Source: Pseudomonas putida (GTDB lineage: Bacteria > Pseudomonadota > Gammaproteobacteria > Pseudomonadales > Pseudomonadaceae). Taken from it: a stretch of 64,000 nucleotides of DNA. The first letter of the stretch is position 1; the number at the start of each line of letters is the position of its first letter. Positions 9,991 to 18,856 of this stretch are shown here, one piece after another. Where the stretch lies: positions 343,899-407,898 of the forward strand of contig NZ_MNAH01000001.1 of NCBI RefSeq assembly GCF_001976065.1, in the 5' to 3' direction. A program made the position numbers and the translations under genes. Under the pieces are notes generated by a model. That model saw nothing but the letters and a program-made list of their open reading frames with translations, was not told the origin of the DNA and made no database searches.

Positions 9991-11460
9991 ATGGTTCCCG
10001 TAATCGCCCTGGTGGGCCGACCGAACGTCGGCAAGTCCACCTTGTTCAACCGCCTGACCAGGACTCGCGACGCCATCGTCGGCGACTTGTCCGGTCTGAC
10101 CCGTGATCGCCAATACGGTGAGGCCAAGTGGCAAGGGCGTTCCTACATTCTGGTCGACACCGGTGGTATCTCCGGTGACGAGCATGGTATGGACGAAAAA
10201 ATGGCCGAGCAGTCGCTGCTGGCCATTGAAGAAGCAGATGTCGTTCTATTCCTGGTAGATGCCAAGGCCGGTTTCACCGCCGCCGACCAGATGATCGCCG
10301 AGCATTTGCGCAAGCGTAACAAGCGTTCCTACGTGGTTGCCAACAAGGTCGACAACATCGACCCTGACATGGCCCGCGCCGAATTCGCCCCGTTGGGCAT
10401 GGGCCACGCGATCCCGATCGCTGGTGCCCATGGCCGTGGCATCACCCAGATGCTGGAAATCGCCCTGAGCGAGTTCCCGAAAGACGAAGAAGAGCCGGAA
10501 GAAGGCGAGGAAGAAGACGTTGCAGAAGGCGAGGAAGCCAAGCGCATTCCTGGCCCGAGCGAGAAAGACGGGATCAAGATCGCCATCATCGGCCGTCCGA
10601 ACGTCGGCAAGTCGACCCTGGTCAACCGCATGCTCGGTGAAGACCGGGTGATCGTGTACGACCAACCCGGCACCACCCGCGACAGCATCTACATCCCGTT
10701 CGAGCGTAACGACGAGAAGTACACGCTGATCGACACCGCCGGTGTGCGCAAGCGCGGCAAGATCCACGAGGAAGTCGAAAAGTTCTCCGTGGTCAAGACG
10801 CTGCAGGCGATCAAAGACGCCAACGTGGTGATCTTCGTGATGGACGCCCGCGAAGGCGTGGTCGACCACGACCTCAACCTGCTGGGCTTCGCCATTGAAT
10901 CCGGTCGTGCGCTGGTTATCGCGATCAACAAGTGGGACGGCATGACGCCGAGCGAGCGCGACTTCGTGAAGGTCGAGCTGCAACGTCGGCTGTTCTTCGT
11001 TGACTACGCCGACATCCACTTCATCTCGGCACTGCACGGCACTGGCGTGGGCAACCTGTATGCTTCCGTACAGAACTCGTTCAAGTCCGCCGTGACTCGC
11101 TGGCCAACCAACCGCCTGACCCAGATCCTCGAAGATGCGGTGGGCGAGCACGCGCCGCCGATGGTCAACAACCGCCGGATCAAGCTGCGTTACGCTCACC
11201 TGGGTGGCGCAAACCCGCCGATCATCGTGATTCACGGTAACCAGATCGAGAAAGTGCCGAAGTCGTACGTGCGCTATCTGGAGAACACTTACCGTCGTGT
11301 GCTGAAGCTGGTCGGTACGCCGATCCGCATCGAGTTCAAGGGCGGCGAGAACCCGTATGAAGGCAACAAGAACTCGCTGACAGACCGCCAGGTCAACAAG
11401 AAGCGTCGCTTGATGTCGCACCACAAGAAGGCCGACAAGAAGCGCCGCGACAAGCGTTGA
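9991..11460 (+). CDS. der: Ribosome biogenesis GTPase Der (EngA)
   Basis: Double-GTPase needed for 50S subunit maturation. From the ATG at 9991 (RBS GTGGAG) it is 489 residues. Two G domains, each with a P-loop GRPNVGKST (near residues 8 and 197), DTGG/DTAG switch II motifs and NKVD/NKWD G4 motifs, joined by a strongly acidic Glu-rich linker (about 166-185), then a C-terminal KH-like domain with a basic tail. The open frame extends upstream to 9865 but lacks family similarity there. Confidence 0.98.
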   Translation: MVPVIALVGRPNVGKSTLFNRLTRTRDAIVGDLSGLTRDRQYGEAKWQGRSYILVDTGGISGDEHGMDEKMAEQSLLAIEEADVVLFLVDAKAGFTAADQMIAEHLRKRNKRSYVVANKVDNIDPDMARAEFAPLGMGHAIPIAGAHGRGITQMLEIALSEFPKDEEEPEEGEEEDVAEGEEAKRIPGPSEKDGIKIAIIGRPNVGKSTLVNRMLGEDRVIVYDQPGTTRDSIYIPFERNDEKYTLIDTAGVRKRGKIHEEVEKFSVVKTLQAIKDANVVIFVMDAREGVVDHDLNLLGFAIESGRALVIAINKWDGMTPSERDFVKVELQRRLFFVDYADIHFISALHGTGVGNLYASVQNSFKSAVTRWPTNRLTQILEDAVGEHAPPMVNNRRIKLRYAHLGGANPPIIVIHGNQIEKVPKSYVRYLENTYRRVLKLVGTPIRIEFKGGENPYEGNKNSLTDRQVNKKRRLMSHHKKADKKRRDKR

Positions 11461-11483
11461 TTCCTGAAGGCTGAGGTGATCAT

Positions 11484-11502
11484 TCCCACGCTCTGCGTGG
11501 GA
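11484..11502. repeat. Short palindrome (TCCCACG...CGTGGGA)
   Basis: Perfect 7-bp arms TCCCACG / CGTGGGA around CTCTG, inside CATTCCCACGCTCTGCGTGG. This element recurs widely in fluorescent Pseudomonas intergenic regions (from general knowledge). Here it precedes the der terminator. Confidence 0.6.
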
Positions 11503-11519
11503 GCGATCAGCTTGGAGAA

Positions 11520-11544
11520 GGGCGCCGTTTGGCGCCCTTTTTTT
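11520..11544 (+). terminator. Intrinsic terminator after der
   Basis: Stem GGGCGCC (11520-11526), loop GTTT, GGCGCCC (11531-11537), followed by seven T. Strong rho-independent terminator ending the bamB-der transcript. Confidence 0.92.
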
Positions 11545-11618
11545 ATGGGCGCCGGATGGGCTATCCTCGGACTCTCCCGCGCCGCCGTTAGAGCCGGGTG
11601 CAGAGCAGGGATTCCTCG

Positions 11619-12767
11619 ATGATCACCAGTAAGCTGCCGAATGTCGGCATCACCATCTTCACCCAGATGTCTCAGCTCGCGGCGCAAACCGGGGCGCTCA
11701 ACCTGTCCCAGGGTTTCCCCGATTTCGATGCCCCGCAGGCCCTGTGCGATGCGGTCGGTCGGCATATCGCCAGTGGCCACAACCAGTATTCACCGATGAC
11801 CGGCCTGCCGGCGCTGCGTCAGCAGATTGGCGCGAAAATCGCCCGCAGCTATGGCGTCAACGTGGATGCCGAGCTTGAAGTGACGGTCACTCCCGGTGCC
11901 ACCCAAGCGATCTTCTGCGCGATCCAGGCGGTTATCCGCAACGGCGACGAAGTGATCGTCTTCGATCCGTGCTACGACAGTTACGAACCCTCGGTGGAAC
12001 TGGCTGGCGGTCGTTGCGTGCATGTGCAGCTTGGGCTGAATGATTTCTCCATCGACTTCCAGAAGCTGGCTGAGGCGATCACCCCGCGCACGCGAATGAT
12101 CGTGCTGAACTCACCGCACAATCCAAGCGGGGCGCTGATCAGTCGGGCCGAGCTGGATCAGTTGGCGGATCTGATCCGTGATCGCGATATCTACCTGGTC
12201 AGCGACGAAGTCTACGAACACCTGGTGTTCGACGGCGTGGCCCATGCCAGCGTGCTCAATCATGAAGAGCTGTATCAGCGCGCCTTTGTGGTCAGCTCGT
12301 TCGGCAAGACCTATCACGTCACTGGCTGGAAAACCGGCTACGTGGTCGCGCCACCGGCCCTCACGGCGGAACTGCGCAAGGTGCACCAGTACGTGAGTTT
12401 CTGCGGCGTGACGCCGCTGCAATATGCCTTGGCCGATTTCATGGCCGAACACCCGGAACACGTCGAAGAATTGCCGGCGTTCTACCAGGCCAAGCGCGAT
12501 CTGTTCTGCGATTTGCTGGCGCCTTCGCGTTTCAGTTTCACCCGGGTGGCCGGCACGTACTTCCAGCTGGTCGACTACTCGCAGATCCGCCCCGACCTCA
12601 ATGACGTCGAAATGGCCCTGTGGATGACCCGCGAGCATGGCGTGGCGAGTATTCCGATCTCGGTTTTCTACCAGACGCCACCAGACGGCCAGCGCCTGGT
12701 GCGCCTGTGCTTCGCCAAACGTGAGGAGACCCTGCGTGAAGCAGCGGAAAAATTATGCGTGATCTGA
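11619..12767 (+). CDS. PLP-dependent aminotransferase (methionine/glutamine transaminase type, YbdL-like)
   Basis: Fold-type I aminotransferase of 382 residues. Features: SQGFPDF near the N-terminus, the cofactor-binding NSPHNPSG, and the PLP lysine in SSFGKTYHVTGW near residue 233. The family (YbdL, kynurenine aminotransferase/GTK) transaminates methionine or its keto acid using glutamine. The ATG at 11619 has RBS AGGGA 8 bases upstream; a GTG at 11598 is less likely. It overlaps the next gene, an omega-amidase, by 13 bases. That pairing suggests ketomethiobutyrate transamination with disposal of alpha-ketoglutaramate. Confidence 0.9.
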   Translation: MITSKLPNVGITIFTQMSQLAAQTGALNLSQGFPDFDAPQALCDAVGRHIASGHNQYSPMTGLPALRQQIGAKIARSYGVNVDAELEVTVTPGATQAIFCAIQAVIRNGDEVIVFDPCYDSYEPSVELAGGRCVHVQLGLNDFSIDFQKLAEAITPRTRMIVLNSPHNPSGALISRAELDQLADLIRDRDIYLVSDEVYEHLVFDGVAHASVLNHEELYQRAFVVSSFGKTYHVTGWKTGYVVAPPALTAELRKVHQYVSFCGVTPLQYALADFMAEHPEHVEELPAFYQAKRDLFCDLLAPSRFSFTRVAGTYFQLVDYSQIRPDLNDVEMALWMTREHGVASIPISVFYQTPPDGQRLVRLCFAKREETLREAAEKLCVI

Positions 12768-13546
12768 GTGCACTGCCGAACCTGACCGTGGCGCTGATCC
12801 AGACCACCCTGGCCTGGCACGACCGCCAGGCCAACCTCGAGCATTTCGAGCAGTTGCTGGAGCAGGCCCGCGGCGCTGACCTGATCATTCTGCCGGAGAT
12901 GTTCACCACCGGTTTCTCCATGGAGTCCGAGACCCTGGCCGAGGCGGAAAACGGTCCCACCAGCAAATGGCTGCGGGCTCAATCGGCCAAGTTCGATGCG
13001 GTGATCACCGGTACCGTGATCGTGCAGGCCGCTGATGGCAGCCATCGCAACCGTCTGTTGTGGGCACGCCCTGACGGCGAAGTGTGGCACTACGACAAAC
13101 GCCACCTGTTTCGCATGGCCGGTGAACATAACCATTACACCCCCGGCGAGCGCCAGGTGCAGTTCGAGCTCAAGGGCTGGCGGGTACGGCCGCTGATCTG
13201 CTACGACCTGCGCTTCCCGGTGTGGAGTCGCGATGCCCAGGACACGGACTTGCTGCTGTACACCGCCAACTGGCCCGGTGCACGCCGCCAACACTGGAAC
13301 CGCTTGCTGCCGGCTCGGGCGATCGAGAACCTGTGTTATGTGGCGGCGGTGAATCGCATCGGCTCCGACGGCAAAGGCTTTGCGTATACCGGTGACAGCC
13401 AGGTGCTGGATTTCCAGGGTGAGACCTTGCTCAGCGCAGGGGAGGCGGATGGCGTGTTCAAGGTGACGCTGGATGCGGCGGAGCTGGCAGCTTATCGCAC
13501 GCGGTTTCCGGCGAATCTGGATGCCGATACCTTTGAGTTCACCTGA
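12755..13546 (+). CDS. yafV: Nitrilase-superfamily omega-amidase (YafV/Nit2-like)
   Basis: C-N hydrolase of 263 residues. The catalytic Glu-Lys-Cys triad is visible: E in ILPEMFTTGFSM (near 45), K in YDKRHLFRM (near 113), C in LICYDLRFPVW (near 149). Family members hydrolyse alpha-ketoglutaramate or alpha-ketosuccinamate. The start codon lies inside the aminotransferase gene, so the two are translationally coupled. It is the last gene before a REP pair and the leuA terminator. Confidence 0.9.
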   Translation: MRDLSALPNLTVALIQTTLAWHDRQANLEHFEQLLEQARGADLIILPEMFTTGFSMESETLAEAENGPTSKWLRAQSAKFDAVITGTVIVQAADGSHRNRLLWARPDGEVWHYDKRHLFRMAGEHNHYTPGERQVQFELKGWRVRPLICYDLRFPVWSRDAQDTDLLLYTANWPGARRQHWNRLLPARAIENLCYVAAVNRIGSDGKGFAYTGDSQVLDFQGETLLSAGEADGVFKVTLDAAELAAYRTRFPANLDADTFEFT

Positions 13547-13570
13547 AATCTTCGCTGCCTGAACCGGCCC

Positions 13571-13664
13571 CTTCGCGAGCAGGCTCGCTCCCACAGTTGA
13601 TCGGTGGAGGCGCAGATGTTGGGTACACCACAACCCCCCTGTGGGAGCGAGCCTGCTCGCGAAG
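13571..13664. repeat. REP inverted pair (type A)
   Basis: Two oppositely oriented copies of the fluorescent-Pseudomonas REP, CTTCGCGAGCAGGCTCGCTC at 13571 and GTGGGAGCGAGCCTGCTCGC ending at about 13660, each itself palindromic. It lies between the converging yafV and leuA genes. Confidence 0.85.
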
Positions 13665-13700
13665 AGGTCTGTTCAGACAACACAGAATAAGCAGGCAAAA

Positions 13701-13732
13701 AAAGGCCCCGAGGTTCACACCCCGGGGCCTTT
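13701..13732. terminator. Bidirectional terminator between yafV and leuA
   Basis: Stem AAAGGCCCCG (13701-13710) / CGGGGCCTTT (13723-13732), flanked by an A run upstream and T's downstream, so it can act on both strands. It lies 17 bases from the leuA stop. Confidence 0.85.
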
Positions 13733-13748
13733 TGCATTGCAGCGAGGC

Positions 13749-15428
13749 TTACGCGGCTTTCGCTTCCGGCTGGCTCAGCGAGCGGTTCAGAGCGCTGAAC
13801 AGGGCCTTGAAGCTGGCGGTGGTGATGTTTTCATCGATACCCACGCCATGCACCGCACGTTCACCGTTCACGCGCAGCTCGATGTAGGCCGCGGCCTTGG
13901 CGTTGGTGCCCGCGCCGATGGCGTGTTCGTTGTAGTCCATGATCTCTACCGGGATTGGCAGACCGGCCACCAGCGCTTCCAGGGCGCCGTTGCCCTTGCC
14001 GCGCCAGTGCAGGTTGGTCTCGCCCTGGCCCTTGCTCGCCACTTCCACTTCGACGGCGCTGTTGCCGTTTTCTTCCTGCAGGCGATGGCTGACCAGCGCG
14101 TACGGGGTGTTGGCTTGCAGGTACTCGCTGATCAACAGCGAGTGGATCTGCTTGGCGGACATTTCCAGGCCCAGGCGATCGGTTTCACGCTGCACGACCT
14201 GGCTGAACTCGATCTGCATGCGACGCGGCAGGCTGATGCCGTATTCCTGCTCCAGCAGGTAGGCGATACCGCCCTTGCCCGACTGGCTGTTGACGCGGAT
14301 GACCGCCTCGTAGCTGCGGCCGATGTCGGCCGGGTCGATCGGCAGGTACGGCACTTCCCACAGGGCGTCCGGTTTCTGCTGGGCAAAGCCCTTGCGGATC
14401 GCATCCTGGTGCGAGCCGGAGAACGCGGTGTGCACCAGGTCGCCGACGTACGGGTGACGTGGATGCACCTGGATCTGGTTGCACTCTTCGACGACCTTGC
14501 GCACGCCGTCGATGTCGGAGAAGTCCAGTTGCGGGTCGAGACCCTGGGTGTACATGTTCAGGGCCACGGTCACCAGGTCGACGTTACCGGTACGCTCGCC
14601 GTTGCCGAACAGGCAGCCTTCGACACGGTCGGCGCCGGCCATCAGGCCCAGCTCGGTGGCGGCAACGCCGGTGCCACGGTCGTTGTGGGTGTGCAGGCTG
14701 ATGATCACGCTGTCACGACGGTTGATGTGACGGCCGAACCATTCGATCTGGTCGGCATAGATGTTCGGGGTTGCGCATTCGACGGTGGCCGGCAGGTTGA
14801 GGATCATCTTGTGCTCGGGCGTCGGGTTCCAGACCTCGATCACCGCGTCGCAGACTTCCTTGGCGAACTCCAGTTCGGTGGCGCTGAAGGTTTCCGGCGA
14901 GTACTCGAAAGTCCACTCGGTTTCAGGCTGCATGGCCGCGTACTTGACGAACAGCTTGGCCGCGCTGACGGCGATTTCCTTGATTCCGTCCTTGTCCTGG
15001 TTGAAGACAATGCGGCGGAAGGAAGGGGAGGTCGCGTTGTACAGGTGCACGATGGCTTTCTTCGCCCCGCGCAGGGATTCAAAGGTACGCGCGATCAGGT
15101 CTTCACGGCCCTGGGTCAGCACCTGGATGGTGGTGTCGTCAGGGATGTGGTTGCCTTCGATCAAGGTGCGCACGAAGTCGAAGTCGGTTTGCGAGGCGGC
15201 AGGGAACGACGCTTCGATTTCCTTCACGCCGACCTGCACCAGGGTTTTCCAGAAGCGCAGCTTCTTGACGGCGTCCATCGGTTCGATCAGCGACTGGTTA
15301 CCGTCACGCAGATCGGAGCTGCACCAGATCGGCGCGGCGGTGATGGTCTTCGACGGCCAGGTGCGGTCCGGGATATCGATGGTCGGAAACGCGCGGTATT
15401 TCGAAGACGGGTCTTTGAGCATGCTCAT
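13749..15428 (-). CDS. leuA: 2-isopropylmalate synthase (long form)
   Basis: First committed step of leucine synthesis: acetyl-CoA + 2-oxoisovalerate to 2-isopropylmalate. 559 residues, matching the longer (LeuA type 2) class. HMGL-like domain signatures are present: [13 protein letters not shown] (metal/catalytic), [17 protein letters not shown] and [12 protein letters not shown]; the C-terminal LeuA allosteric dimer domain carries [14 protein letters not shown]. Starts MSMLKD with AAGGATTTCCCG upstream. A 25-codon leader ORF and alternative stems precede it (15454-15596). Confidence 0.97.
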   Translation of the reverse strand: MSMLKDPSSKYRAFPTIDIPDRTWPSKTITAAPIWCSSDLRDGNQSLIEPMDAVKKLRFWKTLVQVGVKEIEASFPAASQTDFDFVRTLIEGNHIPDDTTIQVLTQGREDLIARTFESLRGAKKAIVHLYNATSPSFRRIVFNQDKDGIKEIAVSAAKLFVKYAAMQPETEWTFEYSPETFSATELEFAKEVCDAVIEVWNPTPEHKMILNLPATVECATPNIYADQIEWFGRHINRRDSVIISLHTHNDRGTGVAATELGLMAGADRVEGCLFGNGERTGNVDLVTVALNMYTQGLDPQLDFSDIDGVRKVVEECNQIQVHPRHPYVGDLVHTAFSGSHQDAIRKGFAQQKPDALWEVPYLPIDPADIGRSYEAVIRVNSQSGKGGIAYLLEQEYGISLPRRMQIEFSQVVQRETDRLGLEMSAKQIHSLLISEYLQANTPYALVSHRLQEENGNSAVEVEVASKGQGETNLHWRGKGNGALEALVAGLPIPVEIMDYNEHAIGAGTNAKAAAYIELRVNGERAVHGVGIDENITTASFKALFSALNRSLSQPEAKAA

Positions 15429-15453
15429 CGGGAAATCCTTATTGTGTGGGCCG

Positions 15454-15530
15454 AAAAAAGGCGGCCTGCCGGTGGATCAATATGTTCTTGGAGTAACGCT
15501 GGGATGAGGCGCCGCGATTCAGCCCGGCAG
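15454..15530 (-). promoter_or_regulatory. Putative leuA attenuator: mutually exclusive stems
   Basis: On the - strand the end of the leader ORF reads CTGCCGG (15530-15524), which pairs with CCGGCAG (15472-15466). A competing stem pairs GCGGCGCC (15515-15508) with GGC (15470-15468) plus GCCGC (15465-15461), with an AG bulge; one C and TTTTTT (15459-15454) follow, as in a terminator. The two stems share bases and cannot coexist. The terminator loop is long (about 37 bases), so stability is uncertain. Confidence 0.45.
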
Positions 15531-15596
15531 TCGTGCGCTGACAAGGCACAGACTGCGGTGCTGACGAAGCTGAATGAGGGTGTGAGAGGTTTTCAT
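15519..15596 (-). CDS. Candidate leuA leader peptide (25 aa)
   Basis: Short ORF with ATG (15596) and TGA (15519-15521), preceded by GAAGG at a good RBS distance. It begins MKTSHTLIQL and ends SARLPG. Five of 25 codons are leucine (CTC, CTT, CTG, CTT, CTG), with Ile and Val also present. It ends 90 bases before the leuA start and its last codons form one arm of an alternative stem. This is the layout of transcription attenuation by leucine supply. The function is inferred. Confidence 0.6.
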   Translation of the reverse strand: MKTSHTLIQLRQHRSLCLVSARLPG

Positions 15597-15816
15597 GCCT
15601 TCAACCCTAACCGCGGGGGGGAAGGATGGCAAGCGGTCGAAAAAAATTGAGAGGAATCCTCTTCAGGGCATCTGTAACGAGATTTTATTGCGATGAATCC
15701 GCCTGATTATGAGGTTGCTTGCGCAAGGTTTGAGCGATGCGCAATCGAAGGTTTTGGCCGCAGCTGTTGTCGGTGAGGCTATTCTTAAAGCCTCGACTGG
15801 CAAACAGGAGTCGGTA

Positions 15817-16173
15817 ATGAACGAGTACGATTGGAAGCTGTACAGCGTGTTGCGACCGGTGGCCCATGAGCGGATGTGCACCCGGATCATGACCGACGTC
15901 GAAAAGATCGTGCTGGACAAGAGCATCGCACCCTATGAGCGGATCGATGCCAGCGAGGAGTTGCTCAAGGCGGGGCAAAAAGAGCTGTATTGGGCGTTTG
16001 GCGTGTTCAGGTTTTCACGGCATGAAGCGCGGTCGCATTTGCTGGGGTTGTGTGCGCGGGAGTTGATCACGGATCAGGAGCTGAGCGGTTTTTCCGAGGA
16101 AACCCAGGAGTGGGTGAGGCACTGCCTGGCGGACCGGGAGGCGCATGGGATTGAGGATCTGGATGCTGAATAA
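15817..16173 (+). CDS. Hypothetical protein
   Basis: 118-residue protein from an ATG with RBS CAGGAG 6 bases upstream; the open frame runs further upstream but without an RBS. It begins MNEYDWKLYSVLRPVAHERM and is mostly helical, acidic near the C-terminus (GIEDLDAE), with no signal or membrane segment. I do not recognise a domain. It is divergent from leuA and followed by a REP pair. It may be a Pseudomonas-restricted protein. Confidence 0.65.
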   Translation: MNEYDWKLYSVLRPVAHERMCTRIMTDVEKIVLDKSIAPYERIDASEELLKAGQKELYWAFGVFRFSRHEARSHLLGLCARELITDQELSGFSEETQEWVRHCLADREAHGIEDLDAE

Positions 16174-16193
16174 ATGATCGCCTGTGACGCCGT

Positions 16194-16260
16194 CTTCGCG
16201 AGCAAGCCCGCTCCCACATTTAGACCGCATTTCAATGTGGGAGCGGGCTTGCTCGCGAAG
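16194..16260. repeat. REP inverted pair (type A)
   Basis: Arms CTTCGCGAGCAAGCCCGCTC (from 16194) and GTGGGAGCGGGCTTGCTCGC (ending about 16256), about 17 bases apart. It lies between the convergent hypothetical gene and the M23 peptidase. Confidence 0.85.
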
Positions 16261-16283
16261 AGGCCATCGGCCTCACTTGAGAT

Positions 16284-17105
16284 TCAAGGCTGAAACGCGC
16301 CGATAAAAATCGCCGGATCCACCCGCGCATCATTCAAACTGACATTCCAGTGCATATGCGGCCCGGTAGCCCGACCAGTCGCACCGACTTTACCTACAAC
16401 GCCACCGCGAGCCAGCTGCTGGCCGACCTTCACGTCAATCTTCGACATGTGGCAGAACATGCTGATGAAGCCTTGGCCATGGTCGACAAACACCGTGTTG
16501 CCATTGAAGAAGTAGTTGCCGATCAGGATCACCTTGCCTGCGGCTGGTGTCTTGATCGGCGTACCGCCAGGCACGGCAAAATCCAGGCCCGAGTGCGGGT
16601 TGCGCTCTTCACCGTTGAAGAACCGGCGCACGCCGAACTTGCTCGACAGCGGGCCGTTGACCGGCTTGTCCAGCAGCAGGTTGCTCGGTGTATTCGGACT
16701 GAACGTGCGGTAGGCAGCGATTTGCTCGGCCAGCTCACGCTCGATGCGCTTGAGGTTGTCCGGGTCAGGATTGACCTGCTGGGTGTTCTTGAGGGTGATG
16801 CGTTGTTCCGGGTATTTCTTGTTGCCAACGCTGAAACCCAGGGTGCGCCCGCCGCTGCTGATCGACTGGGCGCCCGGCTTGACCGTCAGCGGTAAACCGA
16901 CGATGGCCAGCCAGTTGTTCTGTTCCTTGACCACCAACACCGGCTTGCCCTGGTAGCTGGCTTTCGGCGCTTGCGCGGAATTGCCCAGGTCGACCACCGC
17001 CACGCCGCCCGGCACCGGTTTGTTCAACAGGCGGGTGATGTAACTGTCGGCGTGGGCGTTGAAGGTCAGGCACAGCAATAACAGTGGAGCTAAAAAACGC
17101 GGCAT
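16284..17105 (-). CDS. M23 (LytM-type) peptidoglycan metallopeptidase
   Basis: 273-residue secreted protein with a signal peptide (MPRFLAPLLLLCLTFNAHA). The zinc/catalytic motifs of an active M23 domain are intact: HSGLD (HxxxD, near residue 172) and HMHW (HxH, near 252), with VDHGQGFISMFCHM between. An N-terminal all-beta region (about 20-110) may place the enzyme on the wall. It is 3 bases downstream of xseA, so likely co-transcribed. Expected role: endopeptidase acting on peptide cross-links in the periplasm. Confidence 0.92.
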   Translation of the reverse strand: MPRFLAPLLLLCLTFNAHADSYITRLLNKPVPGGVAVVDLGNSAQAPKASYQGKPVLVVKEQNNWLAIVGLPLTVKPGAQSISSGGRTLGFSVGNKKYPEQRITLKNTQQVNPDPDNLKRIERELAEQIAAYRTFSPNTPSNLLLDKPVNGPLSSKFGVRRFFNGEERNPHSGLDFAVPGGTPIKTPAAGKVILIGNYFFNGNTVFVDHGQGFISMFCHMSKIDVKVGQQLARGGVVGKVGATGRATGPHMHWNVSLNDARVDPAIFIGAFQP

Positions 17106-17108
17106 GGA

Positions 17109-18488
17109 TCAATCCAGTAGAGAAAGAGTGACGGGCGTCAGGTGATTGTCTTCGACTCGCACTTGCAGTTCGCCCTCGCCGAGTTTGGCTTTCAGGCGTT
17201 GGCCGGTGTGGGTCTGTGCGGCGCTACGGATCGCGTTGCCACGCTCGTCGAGCAAAATGCTGTAGCCACGGCCGAGGGTCGCCAGGGGACTGACCACATG
17301 CAGCGTTTGCATCTGGCTCTGCAGTTGCAGGCGGCGGCTTTTCAGGCCCTCGCGGATGGCCCGGGGCAGGCGTTCGGCGAGGCTGTCGAGGCGTTGGCGC
17401 AGCATCGCCAATTGGCGGCCCGGATGTTGCCCGGCCAGGCGGGTTTCCAGGCGAATCAGCCGTTCGCGACGGGTGTTGAGGCTGCGTTCGAAAGCGCGGC
17501 GCATGCGCATGTCCAGGTCATCCAGGCGTTGCGCTTGCTGGCGCAAGCGTTCGCCGGGATGCCGCAGTCGGCGAGAAATACCTTCCAGGCGCAGTCGGTC
17601 GCGCATCAGGCGATCGCGCATGCGCATCACCAGGCGACGATGCAGGCTCTCGACGCGGCGCACCAGGTCGCTGGAATCCGGTGCGAGCAGTTCGGCGGCG
17701 GCCGATGGCGTGGGTGCGCGAACGTCGGCCACGAAGTCGCTGATGGACACATCGGTTTCATGGCCTACGGCACTGACGATCGGCGTCACACAGGCATCCA
17801 CCGCGCGGGCCACGGCTTCTTCGTTGAAGCACCAGAGGTCCTCCAGCGAACCGCCACCACGGGCCAGGATCAAGGCGTCGAAGCCGCGGGCATCCGCCAG
17901 TTTCAGGGCGCGGACAATCTGCGCGGTGGCTTCACGGCCTTGCACGGCGGTGGGGATCAGGGTCAGTTGCACCTGCGGCGCGCGGCGGCGGAACACGCTG
18001 ATGATGTCGCGGATGACGGCGCCGGTGGGCGAGCTGATGATGCCGATGCGCTGCGGATGCGCCGGCAGCGGCACTTTGCGCTCGGCGCTGAACAGGCCTT
18101 CGGCGCTGAGTTTTTCCTTCAAGGCATCGAAAGCCAGGCGCAAGGCCCCATCACCGGCTGGCTCGACGGTGTCGAGTATCAACTGATAATCGCCGCGGCC
18201 CTCGAACAACGAGACCTTGCCCCGGACCTTGACCGCCAGGCCATCCTTCAACGCCTGGCGCACGCGCGCAGCGTTTTGCCGGAATAACGCGCAGCGCACC
18301 TGGGCGCCGCTGTCCTTGAGGGTGAAATACACGTGCCCCGACGCCGGACGAGCGAGGTTGGAGATTTCGCCTTCGACCCAGATGTTGCTGAAGACGTCTT
18401 CAAGCAACACCCGCGCGCGGCCGTTGAGCTGGCTGACGGTCAGGACTTCGCGGTCCAGGCCGAGTCTTGCAAAGGGATCTTTAATCAT
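17109..18488 (-). CDS. xseA: Exodeoxyribonuclease VII large subunit
   Basis: Catalytic subunit of the ssDNA exonuclease VII. 459 residues. The N-terminal OB-fold (VSQLNGRARVLLEDVFSNIWVE, about 18-105) precedes the catalytic core, with the typical GRGGGSLEDLWCFNEE-like stretch (here ARGGGSLEDLWCFN) and HETDVSISDFVAD. A long Arg-rich coiled-coil follows (about 270-380), then a C-terminal ATLGRGYSIL segment. The M23 peptidase gene follows immediately. Confidence 0.97.
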   Translation of the reverse strand: MIKDPFARLGLDREVLTVSQLNGRARVLLEDVFSNIWVEGEISNLARPASGHVYFTLKDSGAQVRCALFRQNAARVRQALKDGLAVKVRGKVSLFEGRGDYQLILDTVEPAGDGALRLAFDALKEKLSAEGLFSAERKVPLPAHPQRIGIISSPTGAVIRDIISVFRRRAPQVQLTLIPTAVQGREATAQIVRALKLADARGFDALILARGGGSLEDLWCFNEEAVARAVDACVTPIVSAVGHETDVSISDFVADVRAPTPSAAAELLAPDSSDLVRRVESLHRRLVMRMRDRLMRDRLRLEGISRRLRHPGERLRQQAQRLDDLDMRMRRAFERSLNTRRERLIRLETRLAGQHPGRQLAMLRQRLDSLAERLPRAIREGLKSRRLQLQSQMQTLHVVSPLATLGRGYSILLDERGNAIRSAAQTHTGQRLKAKLGEGELQVRVEDNHLTPVTLSLLD

Positions 18489-18540
18489 GGGGCGCAGTTT
18501 AAAGGCATTCGGCGATCAATCTCCATGACCTGGCGGAAAT

Positions 18541-18796
18541 CCCTTGTGGGGGATTCTATGTTGCAGGGGAACCCTGCCGCCTTGAATCCGGCTGGCGCCT
18601 GAGCCTGTTGATTGTCGCGGGCGTCGATGCCGAGCTACCCTTGTCGGTGCTGGCGCTGTATTTGCTGCCAGCCATGGCACTGGGCCTGTGGATCGGTCGA
18701 CCATGACGATGTCGCGTGAGGCGTTCGTGCGGCTGGTGGCCTGGCTGATCCCGGCCAGCGACATCGCCTTGATCGGGTGTTACTTGAGTGCTTGAC
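18541..18796 (+). pseudogene. Remnant of a TauE/SafE-like permease C-terminus
   Basis: No intact gene occupies 18489-18856. One frame reads GFYVAGEPC, then LSLLIVAGVDAELPL, then SVLALYLLPAMALGLWIGRP and a stop. After a frame change it continues EAFVRLVAWLIPASDIALIGCYLS. Two hydrophobic helices joined by a GLWIGR turn resemble the end of TauE/SafE (TSUP) exporters. The frameshift, stop and missing N-terminal three quarters point to decay. Family assignment is by eye only. Confidence 0.4.
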
Positions 18797-18856
18797 CTGC
18801 GCAGCCTTGGGCTTAAGCTGCCGGGCTTCTTTCAAAGTGTTGCAGCAGGCCGCCCC

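Noticed and set aside
13641..15650. 669-codon + strand open frame
   Set aside because: It runs antisense across all of leuA in a high-GC region, with no RBS and a composition typical of shadow frames.
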